Notes: a model not told the origin generated them from the letters alone. A stretch of DNA of 64,000 nucleotides from Aeoliella straminimaris (GCF_024054565.1 NZ_JAMXLR010000089.1:62001-126000), one strand, 5' to 3'. Numbered from the stretch's first letter, positions 44,074 to 53,357 are shown. Made by a program: numbers and translations.

Positions 44074-45141
44074 ATGCGTGAGTCTCATACTCTGTGGGCG
44101 GTGGCAATCCTAGGCACGTGTCTGGCCTGGACATGCGGATCCGCACAGGCGCAAGAGCCTGTACCGACCGAAGAAGACATGGCGGCGTACTTGATGGTCT
44201 ACTTCAGCGACTCCGATCATAGCCTGCACATGGCGCTGAGCGACGATGGGTACAGCTTCACGGCGCTCAATAACGATAAACCGCTGATCGATGGCCGCGA
44301 GATCGCGCTGCAGCAGGGCATTCGCGACCCGTACATCATGCGCGGGCCCGATGGTGTCTTCTACATGGCGATGACCGACCTGCACATCTTCGCTCAACGC
44401 GCGGGGCTCCGCGATACCGAGCGGCAACGCCCGGGCAGTGATTACGGTTGGGGCAACAACAACGCCCTGGTGCTGATGAAGTCGACCGACCTGGTGAACT
44501 GGACGCACACTAACCTGCGGGTCGATCAGGCATTTCCGAGCCTCGCAAACATCGGCTGCGCCTGGGCGCCCGAGCTGATATTCGACGCCGAGCAGGGCAA
44601 GATCATGCTCTACTACACCATGCGGTTCGGCAATGGCAAGAACAAGGTGTACTACACCTACATGAACGACGACTTCACCGCCATGGAGACCGAGCCGAAG
44701 CTGCTGTTCGAGTATCCGAAGGACGTCTCGTACATCGATGCCGACATCACCAAGGTGGGCGACAAGTTCCACATGTTCTACACTCCGCACGATGGCGGTG
44801 CCGGCGTGAAGCACGCTGCCAGCGACTCGATCAACTCCGGCTACGAGTTCGAGCCGGACTGGGTCGACCCCGAACCTCAAGCTTGCGAAGCCCCCACGGT
44901 GTGGAAGCGGATCGGCGAGGACAAGTGGGTGCTAATGTACGACGTGTTCGGCATTCGCCCCCACAACTTCGGCTTCAGCGAGACCTCCGACTTCCAGACC
45001 TACACCAACCTGGGACGCTTCAACGAAGGCGTGATGAAGAGCACCAACTTCAGCTCGCCCAAGCATGGATCGGTGATCCACCTGACCAAAGACGAGGCGG
45101 ATCATCTACGACAGAATGCGGGGCGGGTGAATAGTCGTTAA
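44074..45141 (+). CDS. Glycoside hydrolase family 43-like secreted protein
   Basis: 355 residues; TAGGAG precedes the ATG. Signal peptide LWAVAILGTCLAWTCGSAQA|QE. The five-bladed propeller of GH43 is suggested by YLMVYFSDSDHSLHMALSDDG, QGIRDPYIMRGPDGVFYMAMTD, STDLVNWTHTN, CAWAPELIFDAEQGKIMLYYT and SYIDADITKVGDKFHMFYTPHD. The Asp in RDPYI and the Glu in WAPEL match catalytic positions. Family members release arabinose or xylose units. No dockerin or PEP-CTERM is present, so it is probably periplasmic. Confidence 0.88.
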   Translation: MRESHTLWAVAILGTCLAWTCGSAQAQEPVPTEEDMAAYLMVYFSDSDHSLHMALSDDGYSFTALNNDKPLIDGREIALQQGIRDPYIMRGPDGVFYMAMTDLHIFAQRAGLRDTERQRPGSDYGWGNNNALVLMKSTDLVNWTHTNLRVDQAFPSLANIGCAWAPELIFDAEQGKIMLYYTMRFGNGKNKVYYTYMNDDFTAMETEPKLLFEYPKDVSYIDADITKVGDKFHMFYTPHDGGAGVKHAASDSINSGYEFEPDWVDPEPQACEAPTVWKRIGEDKWVLMYDVFGIRPHNFGFSETSDFQTYTNLGRFNEGVMKSTNFSSPKHGSVIHLTKDEADHLRQNAGRVNSR

Positions 45142-45182
45142 GCGCAAGCCGCTTTGACAGACGACGTTCGTGCTGAGCAATT

Positions 45183-46232
45183 CTAACCCAGCGTCGAGCT
45201 CGCCGCACTGCTGCCGGCCGAAACGCGGACGCCCGTCCAAGCGGGGTTCCGCTCCAGCCCAAAGTAGCCGGCCGGGTAGCACGAAGCCATCCAGCTCTCT
45301 GGCAACCAGGCGGTCAGGAAAGTGGCATGCCGCGTGGCGTCGACCTCGGCCTTGAGTGGCTCGCGATCCAGCGCAACCGCTTGGGTGCGGACGTGGCCGG
45401 CCGCTCGTTCGACGTTGTGCAGTTCGCCCGTGGCGTAGGCCTTCACCACGTTCGCCACATTCAGCACCCGCAGGTGACAATCCTTGCGGTTGTCGTCGGC
45501 CGTGTACAGCAGGTAGTTGCCGCACGGCGACCAGCAGGGCGAATAGTCCGCGCCCTGGTTCTCGGTGAGCTTGACCGCCAGCTCGCCTTGGCTGGTCATC
45601 ATCCAGATGTCTTTGTCGCGGTCCTTGTACGGATTGGCGGGATCGGGTTTCTCCTGGCGGTTGGAAACAAACGCGATCAACGAGCCATCGGGGCTGGGCA
45701 CGGGTGTGTAATCGCCGCCACGGTCTTCGTTGAGTTGTGTGCGAGCTTCGGAGGCAAAGTCGTAGTGCCAGATATCGGCGTCCTCACCACGATCGCTCGA
45801 CCATAAGAGCCCCTGACCATCGGGAGTCCAGGCGACCGATTCATCGGCCCCTTCGTGAGTCGTTACCTGCGTTTGGTTGTTACCGTCCGTGTCCATCAGC
45901 CACAGGTCGTTGTTACCAGCCGCGTTGGAAACGTAAGCGATGTACTTACCATCGGGGCTGAACGCCGGCGAGTCGGCCCACCGTCCGCCCAAGTCGGTGA
46001 GCTGAATGGCTTCGCCACCGGTGGCCGGGATCTTGAAGATCTCGCGGGCGCCGGTCAAGTCGCTGACAAACACCACCCACTGGCCATCGGGCGAGAACTT
46101 GGGCTTATCGTTCCAACCTTTGCCGAAGGTCAACTGGTTGAGGCTTCCGGACTCGAGATCGCAGGTCCAGATGTCGTAGTCGCCGGTCTTGCCGCTGGCA
46201 AAGGCGATCGTTCCGCTCAATGTAAAGGCCAT
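45183..46232 (-). CDS. TolB-like beta-propeller (WD40/PD40) protein
   Basis: 349 residues. Repeated PD40 units are visible: GDYDIWTCDLESG, PKFSPDGQWVVFVSD, PAFSPDGKYIAYVSN, VAWTPDGQGLLWSSD, PVPSPDGSLIAFVSN and PCWSPCGNYLLYTAD. The last ~85 residues (RVLNVANVVKAYATGE onward) form a different tail. No signal peptide is present, so the protein may be cytoplasmic, unlike TolB. It probably reads or binds proteins or small molecules. It is convergent with the GH43 gene (41-base gap). Confidence 0.85.
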   Translation of the reverse strand: MAFTLSGTIAFASGKTGDYDIWTCDLESGSLNQLTFGKGWNDKPKFSPDGQWVVFVSDLTGAREIFKIPATGGEAIQLTDLGGRWADSPAFSPDGKYIAYVSNAAGNNDLWLMDTDGNNQTQVTTHEGADESVAWTPDGQGLLWSSDRGEDADIWHYDFASEARTQLNEDRGGDYTPVPSPDGSLIAFVSNRQEKPDPANPYKDRDKDIWMMTSQGELAVKLTENQGADYSPCWSPCGNYLLYTADDNRKDCHLRVLNVANVVKAYATGELHNVERAAGHVRTQAVALDREPLKAEVDATRHATFLTAWLPESWMASCYPAGYFGLERNPAWTGVRVSAGSSAASSTLG

Positions 46233-46846
46233 GTTTCACTTCTCTCGGACGGCTGGTGAGGGCTGAATCCCGTGCCGCACACAAACCCGACGTGTACGGT
46301 GTTTCTAAACCTTAGCTCATACTGCGCGTCGGGCGCTGGCCGGTTGTGACGACTGTAGGGCGGGTAATGGATGGCCACCTCGAAAGTAGTGAGGAGTATC
46401 ACGCTGGGGCAGCCCCGAAGGGGCGAAATATGATAGCCCAGGGCAAGCGCCGGCGAGGGACGAGCCAAGTGCGGCCCTGGGTTAACAGGGAACCCAACCA
46501 GCGGTCGAGCAGTCGATTATCCACTAGCCGGAGCGTTTCCGAGACCGCCATTGGGCCGCGGTGTGTCTATTGAACAGGAGGAAACGGAGAGAACAGAGAT
46601 TGCCTGACGCTATGCGCGAACTGTTCCGGTGATTCCGTTCCTCTCGGTTTAGATGGAGCAGGGGTAAGGTGCGCAGGAGTGTCACGCTCAACGGCATTTC
46701 CAAGCAGTCGGAAAGTGCACAGGACTATGAAGCCGAGGCGGATTCTAGCGGACGCCCCAAGGGCGATAGGGACAACAGCAGGACCGGACCAGGACCAGTG
46801 CAAATGTGGGGTTGAGACACAACCATTTGGTTGGCACGGACTTCGC
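46233..46846. other. Repeat-rich 614-base intergenic region
   Basis: No supportable gene. It contains the second CAGCCCC repeat (46410-46443), a near-identical pair AGGAGTATCACGCT (46392-46405) and AGGAGTGTCACGCT (46675-46688), and a purine-rich run with AACAGGAGGAAACGG periodicity (46573-46600). These look like remnants of dispersed repeats rather than regulatory sites. The promoter of the leftward propeller gene is at the left end. Confidence 0.5.
46410..46488. repeat. Dispersed repeat copy 2 with CCCAGGGC/CCCTGGG arms
   Basis: CAGCCCCGAAGGGGCG is followed by TAGCCCAGGGC, and a pairing arm CCCTGGG occurs ~40 bases later, making a REP-like hairpin. A second, shorter copy is at 43243-43276. 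Confidence 0.5.
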
Positions 46847-47470
46847 TTATGTCCCGTCGTTAAAACGGTCTTCGTCGAGTTGTTGCATCAAATCGTCGTT
46901 TGGAAATGCCTCTTTAGCGGCACGCACGAAGACTGCACGGGAACAATCAAAATCTTCGCCGCTGATGAAGTGGCCATCGCGACCCACAAGCAGGACGTCA
47001 CACTCGAAACAAAGCAAGATGTCTACTCTTCCAGACTTGTTAACGAAGGACAGTCGCATTCCGTATGCTGGAACGCACGACTTCGCGGAGTCCCATACAT
47101 ATGTACGAGGCGAAAGCAAGGCTGTTGAAACTTCGCTGGCTGTTGCTTCGGAAACTAAGAACGGTCCTGACGTTATAGGATAATCCGTGAATAGGGCGTC
47201 CTGCCAGTTGATACTTTCCGGCAACGGCCCCACACGCCATGCTTCAACACGTTCGGGATGCGCTACAATTGCAACGTTCCGGGAACCACCAAATAGTTGT
47301 TCAATCGGGCGTCGGTGCAAGATGTACCAACTCAAACCCACAGCAATAGCCGCGATGATGCAGAAAACGCTGACCCCGAGTAGGGTACTCTGGAGAGTGA
47401 ATCGCCTTCGCACATTGTACCTACAATCAGCATCTTTCGGAGTGAGGAAATGGTGGATACGCTTCTTCAC
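46847..47470 (-). CDS. Hypothetical single-pass membrane protein
   Basis: 207 residues from a GTG at 47470 with GGAG ten bases upstream; an in-frame GTG at 47563 gives a 238-residue version. Near the N-terminus VRRRFTLQSTLLGVSVFCIIAAIAVGLSWYI is a positively flanked helix (recognised as the RRFTL..LL...V planctomycete pattern). The outer or cytoplasmic remainder (~150 residues) includes VAIVAHPERVEAWRVGPLP and LLCFECDVLLVGRDGHFISG, with several Cys. I do not recognise a family and context gives no function. Base composition is lower in G+C than its neighbours, suggesting a more recent arrival. Confidence 0.65.
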   Translation of the reverse strand: MKKRIHHFLTPKDADCRYNVRRRFTLQSTLLGVSVFCIIAAIAVGLSWYILHRRPIEQLFGGSRNVAIVAHPERVEAWRVGPLPESINWQDALFTDYPITSGPFLVSEATASEVSTALLSPRTYVWDSAKSCVPAYGMRLSFVNKSGRVDILLCFECDVLLVGRDGHFISGEDFDCSRAVFVRAAKEAFPNDDLMQQLDEDRFNDGT

Positions 47471-47713
47471 TGAATATAATCTCCGTGACTCCGCCTCGCC
47501 AAACTGCCTCGGCTTAAAACTCCTGTGCGGCAACCGCTGTCCACTCCATGCTCCCGCGGCCACATCGCCCTGTGCACTCTTTTCGCACTACAAATATCAC
47601 CGTTCTGCCATAACTTCGCGTAGCTGGTCTGCTATTAGTGATGATTGGTGTTGCTCTCGCTCCGAATTCTTGCCAGTCCGACTGCCTGCTTCCGCCAAAC
47701 TCCACCAACTCGA

Positions 47714-47771
47714 CAGTGTAAAAACTTCGCTGTTGAAGTTGTCTTTCAGAGTGATCTAATTGAGCCACGTA
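47714..47771 (-). repeat. Dispersed ~58-base repeat, copy A
   Basis: Read on the minus strand this segment matches 60083-60139 at about three quarters of positions (43 of 58 by my count), including the identical cores CTCAATTAGATCACTC and CAACTTCAAC. Weaker similarity continues beyond the left end of both copies. Confidence 0.55.
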
Positions 47772-48015
47772 GTATTCTGTACAAACAGCGAGCGAGGGCC
47801 GTGAGGCCCCTGGTTGTGTTAAAGGTTGAGAAGTTGTTAGTAACTGTGCGCCAGGAGCGCTTCGCTCATTCGCAGAGCGATTGGCCACTATCGGTGGATT
47901 CAAAAGCTGTGGAACAACAGCTGTTCCAAAACTCGAGAGGCCCTGAAACCGGCAGGAGTCGTAAGGTGTTGTCTTAAAATGACTTAGAAATTCGATGGGG
48001 GCTGGCGCGGGGCGA

Positions 48016-48059
48016 GTTTTGGGACAATGAATGGGACGTTGTCCAACTTGTCCCAAAAC
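48016..48059. repeat. Perfect 12-base inverted repeat (hairpin)
   Basis: GTTTTGGGACAA (48016-48027) and TTGTCCCAAAAC (48048-48059) pair perfectly across 20 bases, which include an inner GGGAC/GTCC stem. It lies 20 bases after the end of the peroxidockerin gene, so it could act as its terminator, but similar G/T-rich arms occur at 59792-59967. Confidence 0.55.
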
Positions 48060-48078
48060 GCGAGCGCGCGAGTCGATG

Positions 48079-49971
48079 CTATTGCTCCGATATCGACACT
48101 GAGCTTCGCGAAAAGATCGCAGCCACGCCAGCCAACAGGCAAGCGGTGACTACCGACGACGGCTCGGGTACGGCGAGGCGACGCGGACCGCCGCTGGGAA
48201 CGCCAGGCACCTCACCCAGTACCAACCCAAAGTTGGCCTTCCACAATTCATAGGCATCCTGGTTCATGCCGTTGCCGAGGTGGTTGCGCCAGGTGGTGTA
48301 GTCGGCCAGGTCTACCTTGCCATCGTTGTTGAAGTCGCCTTCGTTGAGTTCCACGAAGCCAGGCACGTAGAACACGTTGTCTTGCAAGCCGGTTACGTCG
48401 GTATTGCTTTGGATCACATCGGCTAGCGTGAGTGTGTCGAGGTCGACGATCGCGGCGATGTCGGGGGCGAGCGCGCCGTCCTGGTAGAGCCCGGCCACGT
48501 CGCCGGTGTAGAAAAAGCGATCGCCGTCGCGCAGGCGGGCAAACTGGCTGTCGATCACGGCCTTGAAGAAATTGCCAACGCTGGCACCAGGCACGTGGTC
48601 TTCGGCCAGGCCGCCGACCCAAGCGTCGACGTTCAAAATGTTGTTGCTATACAGATCGGCCAACGCCGCAGCGAGCTCAGTGTCGTGAGTGATACCGGCG
48701 AAGTTGGAGAGGCTTGGTTGGCCATGGTTGCGTCGCAGATCGAGGTAGTCAGGCAGTCCAGCGTCTCGTCCACGCTGGATGTTGATCGCCGCCAGGTCCA
48801 TACCCCCAGCGCCGGGCGGCCCGAACAGCGACGTGCGCAGATCGTCGACCATGAGCGTGTCGATTTCTTCTGCACGCTGCGCGGCTGCCCCGCGAAGCAA
48901 GCCATCGATTAGGCCAGGATCGCCATCAATGAGCGTGGGATTGTAGAACGCATTGCGTAGCGGCAAGTCCGTGGCGTTGCCCTCGGCGTCCCTCACCTGC
49001 AGATTGCTGGACACCTGGCTGTGCCCCAAGCGAAACGCGGCATGGGCAAACGCGTTGGTTATCGCCGCTGTGCTACTGGAACTGTAGGCGTGATCCGACG
49101 CACGGGGCGTGGTAGGTCCATCGCCGATCAGAGCAGGCAGGAACTCGTTATAGGTGATCGCTTGAATCTCCGCCCCCACCAACTTGCGGGCGAGTTGGAA
49201 ACGGCCCTCGTCGTCCAACTGGGGATCGGCCGTAGCAATGGCATCCACCAGGCGATTGTGCTCACGTGCGAAAACGGTTTGCAGCGACGTCAACAGCGGG
49301 TTCTCGTTGGCTCGAATATCGCCTGCCAGATACATGTCGGTGCTCGGGAGCGGGCCGTGGTTCTCGACTTCGAGGCCGGCGGTGTTCTTGGGTAGCAGAT
49401 TGTTGGCGCCCATGGCCAGCTTACCGCCTGCGGCGCGAAGTGCGGCTGCGCGATCTGCGTCGTTTCCGTAGACGAGCGACGCATCCAAATAGCTCGTCAC
49501 ATTGTTAACGGGAGTCCGTGGACTGCGTCCCCCCGTACCTTCCCAATTGGCACGTACAAACGGGATGGGCGCCGGTCCCAGCGGATCGCCGGCGTCGTTG
49601 ATCGCGATGGGGGCTTCGCCGTTAACCTCCGGACCATCGTCGGTCATGACCATTTCCAGGTCGTGCGTCACAAACTGCCCCCAGGCCCAAGCCATATCGC
49701 TCAAGCCACGAACGCTCTTCACCGATTGTGTTTGGGCGAACACGGCGTTGCTGATATCCCGAGCATTGGCTCGCTGCTCGTCGCCAATCATGTTTCCCTG
49801 GCCGTCGAGAAACCGGGCACTGTAACCAAAGCGAATCATCCCCGTGCCAGCGGCCCCCCGGTCAGGGAATCCAAGGTTGTTGTTGGTGCCGTCGTACGTG
49901 CGGTACTGTGCCTGGGCCGATCCAGCGACCAACACCAAAGCGAGCGTGGCCTGGGATAGAGCTTTTATCAT
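48079..49971 (-). CDS. Peroxidockerin: animal-type haem peroxidase with dockerin and PEP-CTERM
   Basis: 630 residues from the ATG at 49971, with a signal peptide (ATLALVLVAGSAQA|QY). It belongs to the peroxidase-cyclooxygenase superfamily. Compared with myeloperoxidase: distal Gln99 and His103 are in WGQFVTHDLEMV; the Ca2+ site is SYLDASLVYGND; catalytic Arg220 and haem-ester Glu223 are in GDIRANEN; proximal His317 is in AFRLGHSQV. The other ester Asp is Thr102 and the sulfonium Met is Asn224. A dockerin (DFNNDGKVDLADYTTWRN) and VPEPSSVVTACLLAG follow. It would oxidise halides or phenolics at the surface; substrate unknown. Confidence 0.93.
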   Translation of the reverse strand: MIKALSQATLALVLVAGSAQAQYRTYDGTNNNLGFPDRGAAGTGMIRFGYSARFLDGQGNMIGDEQRANARDISNAVFAQTQSVKSVRGLSDMAWAWGQFVTHDLEMVMTDDGPEVNGEAPIAINDAGDPLGPAPIPFVRANWEGTGGRSPRTPVNNVTSYLDASLVYGNDADRAAALRAAGGKLAMGANNLLPKNTAGLEVENHGPLPSTDMYLAGDIRANENPLLTSLQTVFAREHNRLVDAIATADPQLDDEGRFQLARKLVGAEIQAITYNEFLPALIGDGPTTPRASDHAYSSSSTAAITNAFAHAAFRLGHSQVSSNLQVRDAEGNATDLPLRNAFYNPTLIDGDPGLIDGLLRGAAAQRAEEIDTLMVDDLRTSLFGPPGAGGMDLAAINIQRGRDAGLPDYLDLRRNHGQPSLSNFAGITHDTELAAALADLYSNNILNVDAWVGGLAEDHVPGASVGNFFKAVIDSQFARLRDGDRFFYTGDVAGLYQDGALAPDIAAIVDLDTLTLADVIQSNTDVTGLQDNVFYVPGFVELNEGDFNNDGKVDLADYTTWRNHLGNGMNQDAYELWKANFGLVLGEVPGVPSGGPRRLAVPEPSSVVTACLLAGVAAIFSRSSVSISEQ

Positions 49972-50161
49972 CGAATCGCACCCCTGTTTCACATCGACCT
50001 AGAGGCCATGAGATTAGGGGATTTATGATACCCGAAGCTGCCGACCGCCACAATGGAAAAACAGGACACGAATTCCGTACCGGCTACATCGTCCGACGAA
50101 CTCTCCGGCTCCTTCGCCACCACGATGCAGACAACACATCAGCGTAGAGAAGGGCAGCCCG

Positions 50162-50221
50162 CCAAAAACAACACCGCGGCGCCGGTTACGATGACGAATC
50201 AATCGTAGCGCGGCACCGCGG
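50162..50221 (-). terminator. Rho-independent terminator of the 50262-51326 gene
   Basis: CCGCGG (50174-50179) and CCGCGG (50216-50221) close a long imperfect stem whose inner arms include TACGAT and ATCGTA. On the minus strand it is followed by TGTTGTTTTTGG. It begins about 40 bases after the stop of the leftward gene. Confidence 0.65.
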
Positions 50222-50261
50222 CGGGGTGTGTTTCCGGGATGGATTGTTGTAGCCGGGGGGC

Positions 50262-51326
50262 TCAATCGCGGCGGGTGACAATCCATTCGAAGGCCCCACT
50301 GGGCTTCATGACCAAAACCTTTCCGTGCCCGGATGTCAGGTCGTTGATCGTCGTGGAATACTCCTCCGAAGGTTTACCGTCGGCAGTCCAGGTAAGCAGT
50401 TCCTGCTCGCGGTTGAGCGAGCCCGACAGGTTTTGTGTCGCGCCGGTGGTTTGGTTGGAGTACACGCCTCGTACCTTTCCCTGCCGGCTGATCGACAGTT
50501 GCATCACGCGGGTGGGGGGCGAGTTGGGGCCCGGTGAAAGGTCGAAGGTGCCGAGTGTCATCCACTCTTCGCCGCCCTCGGCCGCCAGCGGAGCTGGGGC
50601 CGGCTCGCCGGAAGCCTCGTCGTAGGCCGCACTATTGTAGAAGTAAGGGTCGCCGCCGACCGCGTCCGTCGGTCGCCCGGCTGAATAGGACGCGGGGTAC
50701 GCCGTCGCGGCGGTCCAAGCCCGGACGCTGGCGGCCGTAGCAACAGCCGCTGGGCGAGCGTAAGGATGCGTGGCTTGCCAGGCGTTGGGGTGGTTGGCGT
50801 ACCAGACAGGGGTGAAGGGCTCGGGTCCCGTTTGCCAGTTGTTGACGGCCGACTGCACATTGCCAGCCGAGGGATTGGTCTGCACTTCGATGTTTGTGGA
50901 ACTGAAGTTTTGAATAGTGGTATCGAACCGGTTCGTTTGGATCTGATTGGTGCGGCTGCCTGGTTGGCTTGGCGCCGCATTGCTTTGAGCCTTACCAGAG
51001 AGGAACTGCTGCACCTGCTGCGGCGAGGTGGCTCGTCGCTCAGTGGCTGATGGGGTGGCAGCCCGACCTACATTCTGCTGAGTCTGGTTGAGCTGTCCGA
51101 CGTTTAAGTTGCCGTAGTTCTGGCTGCCCGGTCTAGGAGCAGCCGTGCGAAGGTTGTTGGCCGAGGCAGCGCTGAAGTTACGTGCACCGGGCTGCACCGC
51201 ACCCGCCGGACGGGCACCAGCAGCGCGCGGGCCGCCACGCCCACGGGCAAAGCCATCGCCACAGACAACCAGCGTCAGAAGCAGAGTCACAGTGAGTAGC
51301 AGTCGCGCAGTGTACGAATGAATCAT
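50262..51326 (-). CDS. Low-complexity secreted protein with a conserved C-terminal beta domain
   Basis: 354 residues. Signal peptide LLLTVTLLLTLVVCGDGFA|RG. The first ~200 mature residues are rich in Ala, Pro, Gln, Asn, Arg and Thr (GARPAGAVQPGARNFSAAS, VQQFLSGKAQSNAAPSQPG), with WYANHPNAWQATHPYA. The last ~110 residues (EEWMTLGTFDLSPG, MQLSISRQGKVRGVYSNQTTG, QELLTWTADGKPSEEYSTTI) form a small beta domain recognised from other planctomycete 'protocadherin-like' proteins; function unknown. Envelope localisation is inferred. A terminator follows. Confidence 0.8.
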   Translation of the reverse strand: MIHSYTARLLLTVTLLLTLVVCGDGFARGRGGPRAAGARPAGAVQPGARNFSAASANNLRTAAPRPGSQNYGNLNVGQLNQTQQNVGRAATPSATERRATSPQQVQQFLSGKAQSNAAPSQPGSRTNQIQTNRFDTTIQNFSSTNIEVQTNPSAGNVQSAVNNWQTGPEPFTPVWYANHPNAWQATHPYARPAAVATAASVRAWTAATAYPASYSAGRPTDAVGGDPYFYNSAAYDEASGEPAPAPLAAEGGEEWMTLGTFDLSPGPNSPPTRVMQLSISRQGKVRGVYSNQTTGATQNLSGSLNREQELLTWTADGKPSEEYSTTINDLTSGHGKVLVMKPSGAFEWIVTRRD

Positions 51327-51600
51327 GAATTCTCCAACGACAGAAAATGCAGGGTAGGGCAGGGGAGTGTCGCCAGACTCAGTGCCGGCGAGGGAAAAGG
51401 GCCGACGCCATGCGCTCAGGCATACCGCGGCGTTCCGAAAGCGTAGTTCACGCCAGCAGTCCGAGTGGGCCGCGACAAACCAGGTTTTCGGTTAAAGCGA
51501 TTATCGCGATTGTGCCGATGTACTTTGCAGGCACGGGCGTGCGCGCCGGGTGCTTGTGTTGCTAGCAGGGGGGCCTGCCGGCCACAAAGCGAAACTGTCG
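51327..51600. other. Divergent region between the low-complexity protein and lipoprotein genes
   Basis: 274 bases with no gene. The lipoprotein frame is open back to 51550, but the lipobox argues for the 51601 start. A GGGGAGTGTCGCC segment near 51361 faintly resembles the repeats at 46.4-46.7 kb. Confidence 0.4.
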
Positions 51601-52962
51601 ATGCGACTGCTCACGCGACTTTGCTCGCTTATTCTGCTTACCACCCTCGCCACGGGGTGCAGCCTTGTGCTTCCCGAAGTGGCAACCATGCCGGTGGTGC
51701 ACAACCCGTTTCCACAGCTCAGCCGCGTGGCGGTGCTGCCGTTCTTTAACCTGAGCGACGAACCCACCGTCAACGGACGGCAGTTCGCGCTGGCTTATTT
51801 TGCCGAGCTACAGGCCGTACCGGGCTTCGAAGTCATACCACTGGGCGTGGTGGAAGAAGCCATTCTGGAAAACAACATCAACACGGCGGACCCCGAGGAA
51901 GTGCGACGCCTGGGCAACATCCTGGGCGCCGACGCCGTAGTGGTGGGAGCGGTTACCGACTACACCCCCTACTATCCGCCGCGGTGCGGTATGCGGGTCG
52001 AGTGGTACGCCACGAACCCCGGCTTCCACGAGATACCGGCTGGCTATGGTTTGCCTTGGGGCACGCGGCAAGAGGAGTACATTCCGCAGGACATCGTGTT
52101 CGAAGCGGAGATGGCCCTGGCCCGCGAGCAGATGAAAACCCAATCGCCCGATTGCAGCAAGATTGGCGAACCGGCCTACATGCTACCGATCGACGCGCAG
52201 CCCATGTATCCACCGTCGGTGATGCCATCGGACGAGGACTTGCCGGTACCACCGCTTCCCAAGCCGCCAACCAGACTGGACTCTACCCCTGGCGGTACGT
52301 CAAAGAGTGGCGCACCACCGGTTGATATCCGTAGTCGTTTCACTTCGACTCCACCGACCGCCGCAGAACCTGACACCGACGCGCTGCCTGCGGAAACCAA
52401 GGACCAGCAGCCCGCAGATTTCGACCTCCCAGCCGAGGAAAGCCACGGCTCACAGGATGCGGATGTTTCGCCAACCTACGAAGCACCTGCGGAAAGCAAC
52501 CCAGGAGACGAAACCGTGTGGCGACCGCGCAAGCAGTCGACATACAAGGTGGCCGTCCACGAAGCGCAAGCACCGCCAGCGTCTGATGCAATCGCTACCG
52601 CTAGCGCAATCGCTCCGGGGATGGAAAATAATTTTGGGGGCGGGTTGCCGCCCGATTGGCCTGATCCGCACGGTTTCATTCCACCTGGTCCTTCGCCTGT
52701 GCGGCCTCCCTGCATCAACAATCCCGGCCCCGTCATGACGCATACTCGGATATTCTTGGGTAATGATCCTGAATTCACTTCGGCCCTTGCGGCCTATGTC
52801 GAATTTCGCGACGACGCGCGGTTTGGCGGGTGGCGTTCGTACTTGGAACGCAGCGAAGACTTCATTCGCTTCTGTTGCCACCTGCATATCAGCGAGATGC
52901 TCTCGGCGCGTGGCGGAGCAACCGAAACCCGAGTGGTGCGGCATTGGTCAAATAGCCGATAG
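51601..52962 (+). CDS. Lipoprotein with CsgG/TolB-N-like N-terminal domain
   Basis: 453 residues. Start ATG at 51601 gives MRLLTRLCSLILLTTLATGC with a lipobox (Cys20). Residues ~35-180 have VAVLPFFNLSDEPTVNGRQFALAYFAELQAVPGFEVI and VRRLGNILGADAVVVGAVTDY, the 'nucleotide-excision/CsgG-like' pattern of outer-membrane lipoproteins that form or assist secretion complexes. The middle (~210-380) is Pro/Ser/Asp-rich and probably disordered. The last ~75 residues (TRIFLGNDPEFTSALAAYVEFRDD, WRSYLERSEDFIRFCCHLHISEML) are a conserved-looking tail of unknown role. It stands alone. Confidence 0.75.
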   Translation: MRLLTRLCSLILLTTLATGCSLVLPEVATMPVVHNPFPQLSRVAVLPFFNLSDEPTVNGRQFALAYFAELQAVPGFEVIPLGVVEEAILENNINTADPEEVRRLGNILGADAVVVGAVTDYTPYYPPRCGMRVEWYATNPGFHEIPAGYGLPWGTRQEEYIPQDIVFEAEMALAREQMKTQSPDCSKIGEPAYMLPIDAQPMYPPSVMPSDEDLPVPPLPKPPTRLDSTPGGTSKSGAPPVDIRSRFTSTPPTAAEPDTDALPAETKDQQPADFDLPAEESHGSQDADVSPTYEAPAESNPGDETVWRPRKQSTYKVAVHEAQAPPASDAIATASAIAPGMENNFGGGLPPDWPDPHGFIPPGPSPVRPPCINNPGPVMTHTRIFLGNDPEFTSALAAYVEFRDDARFGGWRSYLERSEDFIRFCCHLHISEMLSARGGATETRVVRHWSNSR

Positions 52963-53120
52963 GGTCCTGTAGCAGCGTCTAGGCAAGACTTGCAGACCGG
53001 GCCGCGGATTCGGCCCCAGCAGGTAATAGCCGTTGAGCTGCGGTGTGTGATTGCACCGCTTGCTCCGCTGCGGCCCGCAACTTCCCCCCGCACGAACCCG
53101 CCTGCACGGAGGCCCCGGCT

Positions 53121-53357
53121 GTGAACGACGACATCAATGTGCTTGCACTGGTCAAAGGCAAAGAACGCTACATCTTTCTGTTCGACGATTCGCAGCAGGC
53201 CGACGCCTTGCGAATGCTGGGTCGCCATGCCGCGAATCCGGAACTGAGCTTCAGTTGGTATGACGCCGCGGTGCTGGGCAAAAAGATTCGTAACGAAGCC
53301 ACGTCGCGCGAACGAGCGCGGTTCACCATTCCTCAATCGAGCGATATCGACGAGTAG
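53121..53357 (+). CDS. Small conserved-looking protein coupled to xerC
   Basis: 78 residues from a GTG at 53121, nine bases after GGAGG. Sequence NVLALVKGKERYIFLFDDSQQADALRMLGRHAANPELSFSWYDAAVL has helix/strand alternation and no signal or membrane segment. The stop is immediately followed by the xerC ATG, so the two genes are translationally coupled. I do not recognise the family; a helper role for recombination or cell division is only a context guess. Confidence 0.7.
   Translation: MNDDINVLALVKGKERYIFLFDDSQQADALRMLGRHAANPELSFSWYDAAVLGKKIRNEATSRERARFTIPQSSDIDE

Larger units (their letters stand above)
47471..48078. other. 608-base intergenic region with inverted repeat elements
   Basis: No supportable gene; open frames on both strands lack ribosome sites and family patterns. 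It contains repeat copy A (47714-47771) and the hairpin at 48016-48059. Lower G+C than the flanking secreted-protein genes. Confidence 0.5.

Noticed and set aside
46679..47128. Plus-strand open frame overlapping the membrane protein gene
   Set aside because: The opposite strand encodes a clear membrane helix and has a ribosome site; the plus frame has neither.
47514..48056. Minus-strand open frame of 180 codons between the membrane protein and the peroxidockerin
   Set aside because: It reads through the dispersed repeat and hairpin, lacks a ribosome site and shows no domain pattern.
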